From contig CALJHC010000016.1 in the NCBI GenBank assembly GCA_938075415.1, forward strand, positions 124,001 through 188,000: a DNA stretch of 64,000 bases. Direction: 5' to 3'. The notes beneath the pieces are model-generated. The model was given only the letters and a program-made list of their open reading frames with translations. It searched no databases and was not told where the DNA came from. The position numbers were made by a program, and so were the translations under genes. Shown here piece after piece: positions 10,357 to 19,245 of the stretch; position 1 is the first letter of the stretch; each line of letters starts with the position of its first letter. This DNA comes from an uncultured Rubripirellula sp. GTDB lineage: Bacteria > Planctomycetota > Planctomycetia > Pirellulales > Pirellulaceae.

Positions 10357-10449
10357 GCTGTAGAGTGTGATCGAAGAGCGGTCTATTATTTAATGTCTGT
10401 GTTGTCACCGGCACTCACTTTGTAAATCAAGTGTATCTTGGGTTTCTCG

Positions 10450-11433
10450 ATGTCTCACCGTTTAATGCTTGTTGGTCTAGCTCTTTTGGGTGTTATCCTG
10501 GGAGGCACCCTTTGGGCCTGTAACGTGCCAGTTTTTCGGTATGCGTTGGAACGCTGGCAGTCTGATCCCTATGACTTGGTGATTCTGCATCAATCTGATT
10601 TAAGCGAAGCAGACTTAAAGAAAATAGAAACACTGCGAACTTTGTCTCGAAGCAACGGAGGTAAGGCAAATTTCGATTGCCGTGTTCATGACATGCGCGA
10701 AAGCGTGGATGCAGATCTGAAAAAAGCTTGGGAGGTGAATCGGAATGATGATAACCAACCGTTGGTGTTGTTACTGTTTCCCCAAACGGCAGCCGAAGTT
10801 CCTGATCGATTAATTTCCGTTACGCAAATGGCCGATTTGCAGGTGGACCATTTAGCTGGTTCACCGCTTCGAACTGAGTTAGCAAAGCGACTTCTGTCTG
10901 GTGATTCTGCCGTATGGATTTTTGTGAAGTCGGGTAACGAAGAAAAGGACTCCGCAGCGATTGAAAGGCTGGAGCACCAAATTCTTTGGAATGAAAAAAA
11001 TCTTGAACTCCCTGCTCAAGAGGAGATTGAGGCTGACGAGTTTTTTAACCGGGATAATCCAATCGAATTGCGATTAGATTTTTCGATGATCATTTTAGAT
11101 CGATCGGACCCCAAAGAACGTGCTTTGCTGAACATGTTGTTGGCGAGTGAACCCGACCTTGAAGAGTTAGATCAGCCCATGGCGTTTCCCGTGATTGGTC
11201 GTGGTAGAGTTCTCTATGCACTGGTCGGTCCAGGTATTTATCGCGAGACAATTGCGATGGCTTCGAAGTTTGTTGTTGGTCCTTGTTCATGTCAGGTGAA
11301 GGATCAAAACCCTGGCTTTGACTTGCTGATGGACACAGATTGGGAGTCAAAGATTAATGGCAAGCCCATTTCTCGTTCGCGTGAAACCAAGACCAAAGCT
11401 CCGATTTTAATCAAGATTCCACCGGGTAAATAA
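10450..11433 (+). CDS. Hypothetical membrane-anchored protein
   Basis: The ATG at 10450 is preferred to the in-frame TTG at 10438. Residues ~4-25 form one hydrophobic anchor or signal (LMLVGLALLGVILGGTLWAC); the Cys inside could be a lipobox-like site (TLWAC) but the match is poor. Just after it comes NVPVFRYALERW, a motif I associate with a planctomycete family of unknown function. The body is alpha/beta with alternating strands (LVILH, LVLLLFP, VWIFVK, MIILDR), which resembles two thioredoxin- or GTPase-like half domains. Near the end is a CSC pair (VGPCSCQV) that might bind metal or form a disulfide. It ends 2 bp before the cytochrome/azurin gene, so the two are co-transcribed. Confidence 0.75.
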   Translation: MSHRLMLVGLALLGVILGGTLWACNVPVFRYALERWQSDPYDLVILHQSDLSEADLKKIETLRTLSRSNGGKANFDCRVHDMRESVDADLKKAWEVNRNDDNQPLVLLLFPQTAAEVPDRLISVTQMADLQVDHLAGSPLRTELAKRLLSGDSAVWIFVKSGNEEKDSAAIERLEHQILWNEKNLELPAQEEIEADEFFNRDNPIELRLDFSMIILDRSDPKERALLNMLLASEPDLEELDQPMAFPVIGRGRVLYALVGPGIYRETIAMASKFVVGPCSCQVKDQNPGFDLLMDTDWESKINGKPISRSRETKTKAPILIKIPPGK

Positions 11434-11435
11434 AC

Positions 11436-14400
11436 ATGCGACTTACGTTACCTTTTCGTAACCGAACCGCGCAAGTTCCAAGTGTCTTCATGCAGCTTTT
11501 TCCGCGCCTTGTTTACAACTTGGGACTGTTGCTGTTAGTCAGCTCGACTGTTGTTGCCCAGCAAGGACAGGCCACCGATGAGTTGTTGGCGGAGCAGGAC
11601 TTTGCGTTGCTCTATGAGAAGGCGATTGAGATGGGCAACCCCGGGCGAGGTGCTGTACTTTTCGCGTCGCCAACGCAAGCATGTTTATCGTGCCATCAGG
11701 TTGGTCAAGCGGGAGGTCAGGTGGGTCCTGATCTCACCAAAATCGCGACGCAACGAAAGCCCATAGAAATAGTTGATTCTTTGTGGAATCCGCAAAGTGT
11801 TGTTGCGAAGGAGTACCAAGCGATCGCTGTGCTGCTAGCGGATGGACTGGTGTTGCGTGGGCACCTTGTCAGCGAGACGGATCAAGAGATTGTTTTGCGA
11901 GAACATTCAAGCAATCAACAGAGAAGAATTCTGCAAGAGGATATTGAGGCGGTTCAGGAAGTTGGTTCGCTGATGCCAACGGGCCTGATGAATAGTCTGA
12001 GTGAGCAGGATCAGTTGGACCTGATCTCGTTCGTAAGCGACTTGGGTAAATTTGAACAGGTCGGCCTTGAAGCGATTGATGCCCTGTTTGCGCACAGTCA
12101 CGCGCATCACCCAGAGTCGTTTGAGATGGATCGGCGTCCGTTGGAACCCGAGGCTTGGCCCAGTTGGGAATCTCACGTGAATCGAGATCGGGTCTATGAT
12201 TTTTATCGCAAGCAAGCAAGGCATTATCGGAAAGCGAACCCACGTCCAAGTCTATTGGTTGAGTTCCCGGGACTTGATGGTGGCGGTTATGGACATTGGG
12301 GAAATCAGTCGGAGCCCGTTTGGGCTGATGGGCGTTGGTCAAAATCCAATCTCGGATCGTTGCAATCCGGCGTTTTCCATGGCGAGGGAATTTCAATTGC
12401 TCGTGGGATGTGTGTCAGGTTAACCCCGGGCGAGAGTGGTATCTCGGTCTGCTTTGACCCTGACACGCTCAGTTACCCACGAGTATGGTCGGGAGGGTTT
12501 GTAACTTTTACTGATTTTCGGCATGGTTTCATGCACGGTGTCAAGCAGGATGGGCCAACGATGGCTTTACCTGCGGAGCACACGAGCGCTGTCAGGGATT
12601 TAAGCCAAAGTGATGGTGGTTACGAATTTCTCGGACTTTACCGAGATGGCGAGAGGGTTTTTTTTTCATATCGAATCGATTCAAAAATTTATCTTGATGA
12701 GCCCGTAGTCCAAGATGGTGTCTTTCGTCGAATCGTTATGCCAATTGATCAGCACCCCGCCCGAACCGCCCTGAGCGGAGGGCGATCGCAATGGGATCAA
12801 AGGATCCTTACTGCTGGTCAGCTGGGTTCAGGGAAGCCATACGCTGTCGATACGATTTCGTTGCCAATTGAAAACCCTTGGAACTCGCTGTTGTATTGCG
12901 GCGGGCATGACTTCTTGTCCGATGGTTCAGTCATGATTTGCACGATGCAAGGCGATGTTTGGCATGGAACTGGTATAGATGAAGATCTAGAAAAGATTGT
13001 TTGGAAGAGATACGCATCCGGTTTACATCAGCCTCTCGGTTTAATCGTTCAAGATGATCAAGTTTACGTTCAAGGGCGGGACCAGATCACACGATTGCAT
13101 GATTTGAACGAAGATGATGAGGCAGATTTTTACGAGTCGTACAGTCGAGCCTTGGGTACTTCAAAATCGGGTCATGACTTCACCTGTGGTCTGCAGCGTG
13201 ATTCGTCTGGGCGGTTCTACACGGCGAGTGGGCTTCAGGGGGTGATGAGAATTTCCTCCGATGGTAGATCAGCAGAGGTTCTGGCAACTGGTTTGCGTAA
13301 TTCTGATGGAATTGGAATCACTCCGGACGGGTTGGTGACTGTTCCCAGTAGTGAGGGCGATTGGATGCCCGCATCCATGATCGCGGCATTAAGGCCCGAT
13401 GGGCCGATCCTGAATCGGTTTAAGGTTGACCGTAGCGGTGAGGAATCGAGTTCACCGAGCCCAGCATTTTTTGGTCGTCCCGGAACGAACCTAAAGCAAC
13501 CACCTGAAATTCCGATGCTTTATCTACCTCGGGGCTTAGATAATTCAAGCGGTGGTCAAGTTTATGTTTCGAGTGAGCGATGGGGACCGGTCCAAGGACA
13601 GATGGTTCACTTATCCTTTGGAGGCGGACGCGCCTTTCTTCTTCTAAAAGATGAATTTGACGGTTGGATTCAGGGTGCCGCCGTTCCCATTGCTGGTGAA
13701 TTACTTTCGGGTGCCCACCGCGGACGGTTTCATCCGATCGATGGTCAACTTTATGTTTCTGGCATGGCCGGATGGGGAAGTTACACCACCGCCGATGGGT
13801 GTCTGCAACGCATTCGATACACCGGTGGAAATCAAACGCAACTGCCAGTTTCGTTCCATCTACATGAGAATGGTATTCGTCTTTCCTTTTCTGAGCCCAT
13901 TGATTCAGAGCAGGCCAGCGATCCACATTCTCACTTCGTTCAGGCCTGGAACTATCGCTTCAGCGGAGCCTATGGGTCACCCGAGTACTCTCATCGCCAG
14001 CTTGGGTTGAGAGGGCACGACGTGATGCCTATTCAGTCCGCAACGGTTCTTGATCAGGGACACGGTCTGTTTTTGGAAATCCGCGATTTGCAACGTGTGA
14101 ACCAATTGCATCTGCTGGTAAATACCGGGCAACATGCCGATCACGATTTGTTTATGACCGTCAATCATCTTGATGAGCCATTCAGTGAATTTCCGACTTA
14201 TGAAACGTATAAAAAAGTGGAGTTGCCGCATCCGATGCTTGCGGATTTAAAACGTCCAATGACGACAAAGCGAAACCCATTTGGAAAGCCAATTCAGAAT
14301 GCCCGAGAGGAGACGATGCAGGCAGCTAAGAATTTGATGTTTGACCGGCAGCATTTCGAGGTTGAGGCGGGTGAAGCTATCAGGCTGACCTTTAAGAATC

Positions 14401-14678
14401 CGGACGCCGTGCCGCATAATTGGGCGTTGTTGACACCAGGATCTTTGCGCGAAGTTGGCGAGCTTTGCAATCGATTGATTTCGGATCCTGACGCAGTTGC
14501 TAATCATTACATTCCCAAGACGGATAAGGTTGTTGCTTTCACAGATGTTGTTGAACCATATTCCGAGCAAACCATTTACTTCCACGCGCCCAAAGAACCA
14601 GGCCGTTACCCTTACCTCTGCACATTTCCCGGTCACTGGATGGTGATGAATGGCTGGATGGAAGTAGTGGAGAAATAG
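11436..14678 (+). CDS. Cytochrome c / DUF6797 / sorbosone dehydrogenase-like / azurin fusion
   Basis: An exported redox protein. The signal peptide ends near residue 41 (TVVAQ). A haem c site CLSCH is at 83-87, within a planctomycete-type haem-binding domain (VGPDL, then VAKEYQAIAVLLADG). Residues ~225-460 match the DUF6797 type (VYDFYRKQARHY, then PGLDGGGYGHWG). A sugar-dehydrogenase-like beta-propeller follows (~460-820: SGLHQPLGLIVQ, DLNEDDEADFY, LRNSDGIGITPDG). The C-terminus is a type-1 copper domain: His994 in VPHNW, then CTFPGHWMVM with Cys1062, His1067 and Met1071, the same Cys-x4-His-x3-Met spacing as azurin. It could pass electrons from a bound substrate through haem to copper. It follows the previous gene by 2 bp. 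Confidence 0.9.
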   Translation: MRLTLPFRNRTAQVPSVFMQLFPRLVYNLGLLLLVSSTVVAQQGQATDELLAEQDFALLYEKAIEMGNPGRGAVLFASPTQACLSCHQVGQAGGQVGPDLTKIATQRKPIEIVDSLWNPQSVVAKEYQAIAVLLADGLVLRGHLVSETDQEIVLREHSSNQQRRILQEDIEAVQEVGSLMPTGLMNSLSEQDQLDLISFVSDLGKFEQVGLEAIDALFAHSHAHHPESFEMDRRPLEPEAWPSWESHVNRDRVYDFYRKQARHYRKANPRPSLLVEFPGLDGGGYGHWGNQSEPVWADGRWSKSNLGSLQSGVFHGEGISIARGMCVRLTPGESGISVCFDPDTLSYPRVWSGGFVTFTDFRHGFMHGVKQDGPTMALPAEHTSAVRDLSQSDGGYEFLGLYRDGERVFFSYRIDSKIYLDEPVVQDGVFRRIVMPIDQHPARTALSGGRSQWDQRILTAGQLGSGKPYAVDTISLPIENPWNSLLYCGGHDFLSDGSVMICTMQGDVWHGTGIDEDLEKIVWKRYASGLHQPLGLIVQDDQVYVQGRDQITRLHDLNEDDEADFYESYSRALGTSKSGHDFTCGLQRDSSGRFYTASGLQGVMRISSDGRSAEVLATGLRNSDGIGITPDGLVTVPSSEGDWMPASMIAALRPDGPILNRFKVDRSGEESSSPSPAFFGRPGTNLKQPPEIPMLYLPRGLDNSSGGQVYVSSERWGPVQGQMVHLSFGGGRAFLLLKDEFDGWIQGAAVPIAGELLSGAHRGRFHPIDGQLYVSGMAGWGSYTTADGCLQRIRYTGGNQTQLPVSFHLHENGIRLSFSEPIDSEQASDPHSHFVQAWNYRFSGAYGSPEYSHRQLGLRGHDVMPIQSATVLDQGHGLFLEIRDLQRVNQLHLLVNTGQHADHDLFMTVNHLDEPFSEFPTYETYKKVELPHPMLADLKRPMTTKRNPFGKPIQNAREETMQAAKNLMFDRQHFEVEAGEAIRLTFKNPDAVPHNWALLTPGSLREVGELCNRLISDPDAVANHYIPKTDKVVAFTDVVEPYSEQTIYFHAPKEPGRYPYLCTFPGHWMVMNGWMEVVEK

Positions 14679-14764
14679 TCACCGGCTTGTTTCAAACTCC
14701 CGAAGAAAATTTGCTGAAGGCAGTTCTTTAGCCCAACTTCATTTCTCAAACGTCCAGTTAGTCG

Positions 14765-17260
14765 ATGAAGTATTTCTTGCTTTTTTTGGTAGTGTGCTGC
14801 TTCGTGAAAGGGGTATCCGCCAACGAACCAATTAAAGTCCACGTCGCCGTTTTTGATGCCGACACAGAGTCAGCGATTCCGGCGAGGCTTTATCTTGAAG
14901 ATGAATCGGGAAACGATTTTTTCTTTGAAACACTCGATCCCAACGGCAGTGCTTACCGATTTGAGAAACAGAATTGGTTGAATGAAAATTCCGTCGAATA
15001 TCACACCACGATATCGGCGCATCCTTGCGAAGCAATCGTGCCAAGTGGCGAGTACAGGCTGACGGTGGAACGGGGGAAAACCTACAAGCGTCATAAGCAA
15101 GTCGTCACGGTTGGCAAACAAGATCTTCATTTGGTCATTCGTTTGAAACGTTGGTGTGATCCAGAATCACGTGGCTGGTACAGTGGTGATCTGCACCTTC
15201 ATCGGGAAATTGACGAATTACGAAATGTCATGCTCGCTGAAAATCTGAACGTAAGTTTTCCACTCACTAATTGGGTGACCAAGTCTGACACCCTACCAAC
15301 GCAGGGGGACAAGAATTCAAAAAAGTCCATTCCCAATGAATTAATCGAAATTGACGCTAACCACGTCATCTGGCCTCGCAACACGGAGTACGAGATTTTT
15401 AGTGTGGGCCCAAAGCAGCACACACTCGGTGCGCTCTTCGTGTTGGGTCATCAAGGCGGTCTTACTGAAACGGTCCCGCCATGGAAGCCAGTGGTGCAGA
15501 ACGCCTCGCAGTCCGGGGAGAATGTCTTGCTGGATATGGACAAGTTAGCGTGGCCATTTTCGATGCTACTGCCCGTCCTTGCGCCCAATGCGACTTATGA
15601 GTTGGCCAATAATCACCTTTGGCGAACTGAGTTCGCGTTTCGCAAATGGACGACTCCAGCACCCTCTTTTATGGTACCGCCTTTTGGGGCTTCAGAAGGT
15701 GGTGAGCGAGATTGGATCGATTTCACACTCGAGATGTATTATTCACTGCTGAACTGTGGATTCCGGTTACCGCCCTCAGCCGGTACCGCCAATGGTGTAC
15801 ATCCAGTACCTGCTGGTTTTGGACGCGTTTACGTTAATTTGGGTGACCATTTCGACTTTGAAAGTTGGAAAGAAGGACTGCAGGCGGGAAGAAGCTTTGT
15901 CACGACCGGTCCGATGGTTTTCGCCAAGGCACGTGGCCAGCATCCCGGAGAGGTTTTTGAAATTGGAGAAAGTGACGACGATGAGATTGCTCTGGATGTC
16001 AAAATTCTTTCAGGCGGTCCGGTTTCCTATGCTGAACTGATCGTTAATGGAAAGCCGGAGAAGCTTCTGCGAACGAGGTCGGAAATCACCCAGGACGGAG
16101 CATACCAATCCACCTATCAAGTCACGGTACATCCCAAGGAGAGCGGATGGTTTGCGATTCGAGTGTTCGAAGAGCCTGAGGTGGGTCGAGTTCGATTCGC
16201 ACACACGGCCCCTTGGTATGTTGAAAAAGTGGGTGATCAGGTTTCACCCACTCGAGAGCAGCGTGATTATCTGATCTCTCGGATGCAGGATGAGATGCGA
16301 CGAAGTCGTGATGCGGTCTCAGAAGAAGCGATGAGTGAATACAAAGAGGCCTTGGGATTTTATTCCTCACTGCCAATCGCAGATGAAAGTATTGCAATGT
16401 CACAAAGTCGACCACTCGATGATGCGGGTCGAGAGTTTTGGCTACGGAACATGATTGTTGATCATCAGTTTTCAGCTAATGAAGTGCGACAAGCAACTGG
16501 TATGCAACTGCGTCAGGCTGAGCGAGAGTTCAAGCGTCTTCAGGGTGCCCGGAATAAAGAAGTGCCACTTAATCAAATTCGCGTCTTGCCGTATCCTGGC
16601 GGACGGCATCCACGCCGAGGATTTCTGGAAGGTGCAATTGATCCACAACGCGAGACCAAAGTGAGCATCTTTCCACCTTGGGCCGAAGGTGGTTACGTTG
16701 TCGTGGATGTGCCTGAGGCGATTTTCAGTAACCTTGGGCTGACGTATCTAGCGCACCGTCATGTGCCAACGATTTGGACTGACCTGGCGATTGACCTTGA
16801 AAAAACGGAATGGAAAATCGATGGTCGAAAGTTGTCGATGCATCGAATACTGCCTAATCAGATTGCTTTCTCGAGTCACGTCACTTGGGATCGGTCATCA
16901 GTATCGATGACAATCAATCTTGTTAACGGCACCGACGAGGTTCTGACGCAAATGCGAGTTCAAGTCTGCACAATGTTGAAAGCGTTGGTCGGTTTCCATA
17001 CGCAGACGCGGCGTGAAGAATACATCGAAGGGCCTTTTGTTGCTGTCAAGGCAAACGATTTAGATCGATGGGTTATCACAGCCTGGACCCCATTCCATCG
17101 GTCATGGACTAATCCACCCGTGCCATGCCTTCACTCCGACCCTCAATTTCCTGATTGTCCTCCGGGCGAGATGGTTTCTGTCAAAGGAAAATTATGGTTT
17201 TATGAAGGGAAGGATATCGAGAAAGAAGTCCAAAGATTAAGGCAGGAAAACGAAGGCTAA
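14765..17260 (+). CDS. CehA/McbA-family metallohydrolase-like exported protein
   Basis: The start at 14765 gives a clean signal peptide (MKYFLLFLVVCCFVKGVSAN). Residues ~22-130 are an Ig-like or carboxypeptidase-regulatory domain (HVAVFDADTESAIPARLYLE). GWYSGDLHLHR near residue 138 is the metal-binding HxH signature of CehA/McbA, a PHP-related hydrolase family; further candidate ligands are LGHQGG and the NHLWR region. The C-terminal third (~560-830) contains a Tyr/Arg-rich helical part and a beta-sandwich-like end. The substrate is unknown; family members cleave carbaryl-type esters, but most planctomycete relatives are uncharacterised. It lies 86 bp after the azurin fusion in the same direction and probably belongs to the same unit. 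Confidence 0.8.
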   Translation: MKYFLLFLVVCCFVKGVSANEPIKVHVAVFDADTESAIPARLYLEDESGNDFFFETLDPNGSAYRFEKQNWLNENSVEYHTTISAHPCEAIVPSGEYRLTVERGKTYKRHKQVVTVGKQDLHLVIRLKRWCDPESRGWYSGDLHLHREIDELRNVMLAENLNVSFPLTNWVTKSDTLPTQGDKNSKKSIPNELIEIDANHVIWPRNTEYEIFSVGPKQHTLGALFVLGHQGGLTETVPPWKPVVQNASQSGENVLLDMDKLAWPFSMLLPVLAPNATYELANNHLWRTEFAFRKWTTPAPSFMVPPFGASEGGERDWIDFTLEMYYSLLNCGFRLPPSAGTANGVHPVPAGFGRVYVNLGDHFDFESWKEGLQAGRSFVTTGPMVFAKARGQHPGEVFEIGESDDDEIALDVKILSGGPVSYAELIVNGKPEKLLRTRSEITQDGAYQSTYQVTVHPKESGWFAIRVFEEPEVGRVRFAHTAPWYVEKVGDQVSPTREQRDYLISRMQDEMRRSRDAVSEEAMSEYKEALGFYSSLPIADESIAMSQSRPLDDAGREFWLRNMIVDHQFSANEVRQATGMQLRQAEREFKRLQGARNKEVPLNQIRVLPYPGGRHPRRGFLEGAIDPQRETKVSIFPPWAEGGYVVVDVPEAIFSNLGLTYLAHRHVPTIWTDLAIDLEKTEWKIDGRKLSMHRILPNQIAFSSHVTWDRSSVSMTINLVNGTDEVLTQMRVQVCTMLKALVGFHTQTRREEYIEGPFVAVKANDLDRWVITAWTPFHRSWTNPPVPCLHSDPQFPDCPPGEMVSVKGKLWFYEGKDIEKEVQRLRQENEG

Positions 17261-17470
17261 TCGACTCCTTCAACACTCCGCTACTTGCGCCAACGCGTAA
17301 AATGCGCTAGGATTTTTGTAGTTGAGGACGTGATTAAGTTTTCGAAATTACGGAAGTTGCATGATTGCTTCGTCAAGCCATCACTGATTCCGATTTGATA
17401 ATCAGGCGTCGGATTAATCCGTCTCATAAGATGTTTTGTACTGACTGACGGTATGAGATGCACAATTGTT

Positions 17471-17480
17471 GGGGAGAGGT
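17471..17480 (+). promoter_or_regulatory. Shine-Dalgarno that decides the TTG start of the methyltransferase
   Basis: GGGGAGAGG sits 5 bases upstream of the TTG at 17484. The other in-frame TTG at 17466 would place this purine run inside the coding region and has nothing comparable ahead of it. Confidence 0.55.
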
Positions 17481-17483
17481 TTT

Positions 17484-19148
17484 TTGAGTCTCAAGGCAAA
17501 TCAGATTCATCAAGGAAGTTGTCTCGATCGATTAAAAGAGATAGATCAAGGTTCGATTGATCTGGTTTTTGCCGATCCCCCATTCAATATTGGTTATCAA
17601 TACGATGCATACGATGACCAAAAGAGCTCGGACGAATACTTGCAGTTTTGTGAGTCTTGGATCACCGAGAGTCACCGAGTCTTGCAACCGGACGGATCAT
17701 TTTGGTTAGCGATTGGTGACGAATATGCCGCCGAGCTGAAATTGCTCTCACAGAAAATTGGTTTTCACTGTCGCAGTTGGGTAATCTGGTATTACACCTT
17801 TGGTGTGAATTGCGCGCGCGGTTTCTCTAGATCGCACACGCATCTTTTCCATTTCGTGAAAAACAAAGAGCGATTCACGTTTAACGGAGAGAATCCAGCA
17901 GTTCGCGTCGCATCAGCACGGCAGTTGGTTTACGCCGATGCGCGAGCAAACTCAAAAGGCCGTTTGCCGGACAACACCTGGATTCTTCGACCACAGGATG
18001 TGCCTTCACCGGGTTTCTCCATGTCGCACGATACTTGGTGTTATTCTCGCGTTGCGGGAACCTTCAAAGAGCGCGAAGGATTTCATGGCTGCCAAATGCC
18101 GGAGCAATTACTTGGCAGGATCATACGCGTTTCAAGTCATTCGGGCGATGTTGTTTTAGACCCGTTTGCCGGAAGCGGTACAACGCTTGCTGTCGCAAAA
18201 AAACTTGGGCGACAGTTCTTGGGTGTGGAATTGTCAACTGATTATGTATCCAAGATTCGTACGCGTTTGGATGATTGTGAAGCGGGTGATGCATTAGACG
18301 GTGCTGATGGTCCTAGCAGTGGCGTACCGACGTCAAAAGGAAAGCGACGCAACAAGTTTGTAAATGGCCGACCGGTGATTTCGCTACCAGATGAAGCCGA
18401 GCAGAGTATTATCGATGCGTTTATGGAGTCGGCCGATGGACATTCTGCAGATTATTTGCTTTGTGATCCTGGTTTAAATTCAAACTTTGTGAAGAGTTGT
18501 CGAAAGCGAAGCGTACCCGGTGATCCAAGGTTGTGGAATTCATTTTTGTTGAGGGTACGTAAGTCAGGAAAACTTCCGCGTTCGGTCGCTACCGGGCAGC
18601 GATTGTCAACTCAAGAAATGGATCCGTACAGCGATGCGAGTGAGGTTGCTTCGCGTTTGATGACGTTGGATTACGGCATGACTTTGGACGAGTTATTGTG
18701 CTCGCCAGAGGCGATACAAGAGTTTGACCAAATGGCCCAATCTTTTTCATCTGGTCATAGTTCATTTGAGTACCGCTGGTCTGCTCTTGCTCTGAGAAAA
18801 CGGGCAACCACAAAGCGATTTCGAACCATAGCGACTGAGCAAAAACAACATTGGGCTACGCAGAAACTCCCTCGCCGACGTTCCTTAGAAAGTTGTCTTG
18901 CAAAACAGTATGAGCATTCGGGGGTTTACGCGCTCTTCGATGAGAATTTCCCGGTTTATGTTGGCGAGACGAGTAATTTGCGAGAACGTATTGAGAATGT
19001 TTTAGGCAGCGAGGGCTGGAAGAAATTTAATCCGAATTCGGTGCGAATTTGGCAGATTAGGGAGGAGGTCGAGCAATTTGCTTTACGTTCTTACTTGGTC
19101 ACTAAGGATAAGCCACTCCTTAATTCAGATCTTTTAGTTGCCGAGTGA
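17484..19148 (+). CDS. Beta-class DNA N6-adenine/N4-cytosine methyltransferase fused to a GIY-YIG-like domain
   Basis: A 554-aa protein starting at TTG. Motif IV DPPFN is at residues 31-35 and the AdoMet-binding motif DPFAGSGTT begins at 226, so the order is IV then I, the beta class to which CcrM and M.HinfI belong; the target-recognition part lies between. A basic linker (SKGKRRNKF) leads to ~200 residues I do not recognise (LLCDPGLNSNFV; RLWNSFLLRVRKSGKL). Residues ~478-554 look like a GIY-YIG nuclease: GVY at 480-482, YVG at 492-494, NLRER with Arg500/502, and PLLN near the end. The Glu expected before the final helix seems to be Arg535, with Glu530 the nearest acid, so cleavage activity is doubtful. 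No separate restriction gene lies nearby. Confidence 0.85.
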   Translation: MSLKANQIHQGSCLDRLKEIDQGSIDLVFADPPFNIGYQYDAYDDQKSSDEYLQFCESWITESHRVLQPDGSFWLAIGDEYAAELKLLSQKIGFHCRSWVIWYYTFGVNCARGFSRSHTHLFHFVKNKERFTFNGENPAVRVASARQLVYADARANSKGRLPDNTWILRPQDVPSPGFSMSHDTWCYSRVAGTFKEREGFHGCQMPEQLLGRIIRVSSHSGDVVLDPFAGSGTTLAVAKKLGRQFLGVELSTDYVSKIRTRLDDCEAGDALDGADGPSSGVPTSKGKRRNKFVNGRPVISLPDEAEQSIIDAFMESADGHSADYLLCDPGLNSNFVKSCRKRSVPGDPRLWNSFLLRVRKSGKLPRSVATGQRLSTQEMDPYSDASEVASRLMTLDYGMTLDELLCSPEAIQEFDQMAQSFSSGHSSFEYRWSALALRKRATTKRFRTIATEQKQHWATQKLPRRRSLESCLAKQYEHSGVYALFDENFPVYVGETSNLRERIENVLGSEGWKKFNPNSVRIWQIREEVEQFALRSYLVTKDKPLLNSDLLVAE

Positions 19149-19245
19149 ATTTGCTGTCCGTTCTCTTGTCTGGCAAGTTGAAATACGGCTTGATTGCAGC
19201 GATCCGCAAATGGTTACCGTTGATTTTTCCAAAGGGCGTTCTGTT

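Noticed and set aside
13420-13926. 168-codon minus ORF within the cytochrome/azurin gene
   Set aside because: Fully inside a well-supported gene with domains on the other strand; a shadow frame.
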